Source of the DNA: Aquilaria yunnanensis
Lineage: Eukaryota; Streptophyta; Magnoliopsida; Malvales; Thymelaeaceae
DNA length: 64,000 bases
Assembly: GCA_039654915.1 (NCBI GenBank)
Contig: CM077599.1
Span: forward strand, 75,236,001-75,300,000
Direction: 5' to 3'
This document shows, in pieces, positions 60,031 to 64,000 of the stretch. Within the stretch, counting starts at the first letter, position 1; each line of letters opens with the position of its first letter. The notes below the pieces were generated by a model. The model was not told the origin of the DNA and searched no databases. It worked only from the letters and a program-made list of their open reading frames with translations. Both the position numbers and the translations under genes were made by a program.

Positions 60031-61107
60031 GCGAAAAGATATTAGGTAGTCCTAAACCTTTTTAACGGTTTACCAACTTAGTCCTAAAACTCATTGACTT
60101 GGCAAAGTAGTCCTAAAACAATAAAATCATTAGCTCTAGTATTTCTAGTTTGCATGTCTCGCTGGTGAAAGACAGAAAGGCTGATGTGACACATAATGGA
60201 CGTTTAAATGCTGACTTATTAACTCTTTTTATCCATTTTGTAACTTTGGGTATTGAATTGCTTAAAATGACAAATAAGAGTGATTAAAACACTCGTTTCA
60301 CCATTTTTCATCTTCTTCACCATAATTGCCTTCGTCCGGGTTCAATCTCTCGAATCTATTGGAGAAGAAGCGATTTGGGTATATTAATCTGATGGACCGA
60401 TTCATGGAGGACCCTTTCACGCTGCATTGGAGCGGGTTTCCATCGTGGCTGGAACACGGATGAGACGGATGAGGGCCTGCATCTTTGCATTGACATACCT
60501 GGGCGAAGAAGATGGAGCAGCGGACGAAGGGGCAAAAGAATCGGAGGATTAGGCGAAGAAGACAGAGGCAGCAGACGAAGACGGATGAAGACGGAGGCCG
60601 CTGATGAAGCGGATGAAGATGGAGGCATTGGACGAAGACAGATGACCAATTGGTTTTCCTCCATTGTTTCTTACTGATTTTCGTTTCTAAATTCATCAAT
60701 TCACTCTCTCGGTCCAATTCCTTTCCAATCATGTACTATTTTCCGCAATTTTCTTGAAACCCTAGCCGGTAGAGCTCATCTCTTCTATGGCCATCAGCGC
60801 CGCAAACACGTCATGGCATAAGAAGGTGACAAAAAATGAGGAAATTATGTTCTAGTTACTATAGCGTTTTGTTTTGAGCAATTCAATCCTTAAAATTATC
60901 CATCAGATAAAAAAGTCAACAAATCAGCATTTTAATGTCGGTTAATTGCCACTTCATCTTTTCTGTAGGCCAGCTGGCAAGACATCCAAATTAGACCTAA
61001 CAAAGCTAATGATTTTATTATTTTAGGACTACTTCAGCAAGTAGATAAGTTTTAGGACTAAGTTGGTAAAATGTGAAAAGTTTTAGGACTGACTAATATC
61101 TTATCCC
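60031..61107. mobile_element. MULE-like element, 1077 bp, possible gene-fragment carrier
   Basis: Terminal inverted repeats of about 130 bp: left GCGAAAAGATATTAG, right (reversed) GGGATAAGATATTAG, then ACCAACTTAGTCCTAAAACT and AATAAAATCATTAGCT at both ends. The core (60290-60830) is far more GC-rich than its surroundings, with (GAA/GAC)-rich repeats and an open frame of 144 residues on the - strand (60732-60298) without a known domain. It could be a captured host fragment. Confidence 0.75.
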
Positions 61108-62413
61108 ATATATATATAGTACTGTGTGTGTTTTTTTTAGTAAAGATATGTATATTGTGTGTGTTTTTTCGTAAAGATATGAATTCAATATGAGCATGAA
61201 AATTTACCTTCTACCCTGAATTCATTTTTGCAGCTGACCAAACGTTGAAATTTTAAAATTGTGCTTAACCAGCACTTAAGTACATCTATGGGAAGTCACC
61301 TTGAACTTTGGTAATTAAACGTGGGAATGAATTTTATAGCTAGCCTTAACTTTTAATAATCCTAAATTCAATAATTCCGACCAAATGTTTGAGATCAAAT
61401 TTTCAAATCTCACTTTAAAATATTTGCTAATTGTTTTCTAGTAAATTCAAAAAAATAATTTGTTAACAATTGATTGGCAACTTAATTATTAGTTTGAATC
61501 GAGTTAACACAGCGTAAAAGGGGAAATAATCGATAATTTAAATTGGCATTGAATTATAAAAAATTATATGACTATAATCAATTGATATCCATTGACATCA
61601 CAAACTAGCGTCATACGTTGCAGGCAAAATTGCCCAAAGAACCACTATAGCTATTGAGTTAGCCCAAGATCTGCTACTAATGATTTTCTTTCGGCTGAAC
61701 AAAGAACTCACTCTTGTAAAAGCGGCTTAATTTTTTTCAAGTTATTGTAAATATGTTTTTAAACGATTATTTAATTATTATGTATATAACTTAATTCATT
61801 AATTATTTAATTGAAACTTTATAAGGTTAACTGATCCGTAAAAGCTTTTGAATAACAAGGTCATTTTGCTGAAAAATTAGAAGTTAGGGTTTCCATATAG
61901 TTTAATTATTGATACCCTATAAATTAACTCATACTATTTTACAAAGTTAAAGGACTACGTCATATTGAGTTAAAGTTAAATGGACAAGCGTTTGAGAGGT
62001 CACAAAGTTAGTGGATTAACTTTGCAATTAAGCTTTGCTCAAACTCCTTTCAATAGAACGCTTAGTTATGAAATTAGCCCCCAACTTAGTCCAAGACTAA
62101 GAACTAAAATATATAAGTGTCCAATTTTTGCCTCTAGTTCCCCATGCAGTCCTGCCAATCCAAGGCAAGGAGCAAAACTTCCATTTTGTATAGACACCAA
62201 TTCCTACACGCTAGTTCACAAATTTCTGTTCATACCCAAAAACCCTGCTCGTAGCTGAAACCCATTGTTTATCCTATCCAATGGTGACTACCTTGCCCCA
62301 GCAATCCAACTCGTTTCCTTGTGTTGAAGAAGAAGAATACTTTTTTAAGTAATACTCCAACATTGATCCTTTATTTCATACTTTTTGGTTTTTTTAGTAT
62401 AGTCATTAACAAA
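61108..62413. other. Intergenic
   Basis: A (TG)n-rich stretch near 61125-61170. At 61930-62030 AAAGTTAAAGGACTA-type sequence faintly resembles the ends of the MULE-like element at 15909. An open frame at 61980-62258 has no recognisable protein. Confidence 0.45.
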
Positions 62414-62529
62414 TAGGTGACAATTGGGTGGGTTGGGCCAAGTTTGAGTCAGGTTATTTGAATTCTAGTTTAATTAGGATATCATAATTTTGGGTCTACA
62501 TTGGGCTGGGTCCAATTTTTTCAACCTTA
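62414..62529. mobile_element. Very short hAT MITE, 116 bp
   Basis: Ends TAGGTGACAATTGGGTGGG and (reversed) TAAGGTTGAAAAAATTGGAC. Flanks TTAACAAA (62406-62413) and TTAACATA (62530-62537) match 7/8. The sequence matches the GGGT-rich terminus at 37671, so it is probably a deletion derivative of that family. Confidence 0.65.
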
Positions 62530-62587
62530 TTAACATATCTCGTGTTTGAAGTACAATCGTTATGTTTATGGAGAAAAAAAGTAGAAT

Positions 62588-64000
62588 TTTTTTTTTAAAG
62601 TAATATAATGCTTCAGTAAGAGTCTACAAGAAATGCCTCAAACAAGGGAACAAGATAAGGTAAGCCCTATTCCACTCGACCTAAGAAGCTTTTAGACATA
62701 GTTACAAGAGAGTGTGCAACCACATTCGTAGAATGAAGGACATAAACAAACTAATAAGAATCAAAACACCGACTCAAATACATTATATCAATGTGAATGA
62801 CTGCATATGCATAAAGGAAAGACCTTAAGTAATTCAAGAGGCCCGATATTGCCACCTGACAATTGGGCCTGATAATAATATTTTTCCAACCCTATGCACG
62901 AGCTTCAAGCATTCCTTTCCAAATGGAAAGTGTCTCAGTAGACATAATATCACTAACATAAGGGATAGGTAGAAGATAGCAAGTAGGATATTTGAGTTGG
63001 AGTTTCTTACCACCATACCAAGACTTGCCAATCCCTAAGATGCAAATAGTTCGGTGTCATCATTGCTTACTATGAAAGTTTCAGTTGGAGGAAACCAGCA
63101 TACCAAGTCTCATATAGAAGGTGTTAAAGTAGGAGGTTGCAGTACACTAGCTTCCAAATAAAGCCAATTTTATACCTGGTGAGTCAAAGCCTTTGGTGTG
63201 TAACAAATGACATAAAAAAACTCATATATTGTGGTTGTGCCATACAAACCAGCCTATCGTAAGAAAATAGTGCTATTTATTCTCCATTAACACTTCATGT
63301 GCTGCTCGAAAAATGTCTCATAAATGAATAGTGTGGCTTTGGAGCATATGCAGGTCAAACTGGCAAAGTAGAGTTTTTGGAGCCGAGCAGAAAAATAAGA
63401 TGCGTTCAATTAGCTCCAGCTCATCACCATAAATGATACAAATTCTATTGGTGATGAACCTGCCACAAATTCACCCAGGTGGGAAGAGAGTCAGATAGTC
63501 CTCGCCGCCAGAAATTTTGTAGTTTAGGTAGTAGTTTCATTCGCCAAAAGGCTTGCCATTAGGATTGTTCCTAGTGTAAGGGTCCCGTGTCTGAATGTAT
63601 AAGGCTGTACTGTAAGTGATATCCCAAGCATACAATGTAATCTTTCGTTTGTTTCACCACCCCAAGTGAATAAATCAAAAGTTTGTTGAAAGCTAATAGG
63701 AAGTTGGATAATATAAGAGACATCAACCGGGTGAAACATATGTGTCAAAAAGCTGAGATTCCATCCACTTCCATCAAGAAATAAAAGATTAGCATCTTTC
63801 CAATTTTCCATTTCTGGTGTTGGAGCTATAGGTAGCAAGAAACTGGGTACTAAATAAACCCATCAATCCTTCCATATGTTAATTAAGGTTCCATCTCTAA
63901 CTAGCCAAAGTCCTCTAGCTCTCAAAAGACTACACCCAGCCAAAATAGCCAACAATTCATGGATGAACTAGGAGAATTTTCACTATCCAGCAAAGTTGAT
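62588..64000 (-). mobile_element. LINE, 3' part, runs off the right edge
   Basis: The T run at 62588-62599 is the A-tail of a - strand LINE. ORF2 remnants, right to left: RDGTLINIWKD (about 63890), SGWNLSFLTHMFHPVDVS.IIQLPI (63770-63690), the zinc-finger/Trp-rich block near 63300, and the RNase H segment SLGMVVRNSNSNILLA (63030-62980). Stops and frameshifts lie between blocks. It is not the same copy as the LINE at 3473-13846. Confidence 0.8.

Noticed and set aside
1..64000. tRNA, rRNA or snoRNA genes
   Set aside because: No cloverleaf box A/B pair or rRNA core was noticed on reading both strands. A covariance-model scan would be needed to exclude small ones.

Overview
The window is nuclear DNA from a flowering plant, most likely a eudicot. 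It is AT-rich, has GT-AG introns, and carries plant-specific families (a plant-type VPS39 and a MINI ZINC FINGER protein) in a sea of plant transposable elements. I cannot name the species. Only two host genes are supported: the last three exons of a VPS39/VAM6-like vacuolar tethering protein (188-1726, + strand) and a complete single-exon MINI ZINC FINGER gene (47680-47967, - strand). Almost everything else is transposon-derived and mutationally decayed.

Layout. 1-2.5 kb: VPS39 3' end. 2.5-15.4 kb: a small hAT MITE, then a nest four levels deep. A long-inverted-repeat element (arms near 3255 and 14262-14960) was hit by a hAT MITE (3310-14253), which was hit by an L1-type LINE on the - strand (3473-13846), which was hit by a Ty1/copia element on the - strand (7571-12200). 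A LINE 3' fragment follows (14999-15385). 15.9-31.9 kb: a MULE-like element with a 9-bp target duplication (15909-31860) contains an Ac-like hAT pseudo-element (16057-18220) and a 13-kb Athila-like Ty3/gypsy element (18599-31621). 32.2-35.9 kb: a MULE-like element with a perfect 10-bp target duplication contains a second MULE-like element, which may contain a solo LTR. 37.7-46.1 kb: a probable autonomous-type hAT with a RICESLEEPER-like transposase pseudogene and a nested 0.9-kb hAT MITE. 47.7-48.3 kb: the MIF gene and its promoter. 48.5-59.7 kb: four degenerate copies (one inverted) of an unnamed repeat, interleaved with LINE-like pieces, a MULE, a TRIM retrotransposon and a Stowaway-like MITE. 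60.0-61.1 kb: a third MULE-like element. 62.4-64 kb: a 116-bp hAT MITE and the 3' part of another LINE.

How it works together. There is no operon or multi-gene pathway here. The interest lies in the insertion history, which can be read from target-site duplications, and in a few structural oddities: an inverted copy of an LTR module inside the gypsy element, a catalytic box put out of frame by two compensating frameshifts, and a natural empty site for one MULE. I found no sign of an undescribed enzymatic or defence system. The best candidates for something undescribed are the unnamed repeat family with about 30-bp subrepeats at 48.5-59.7 kb and the three MULE-like families.
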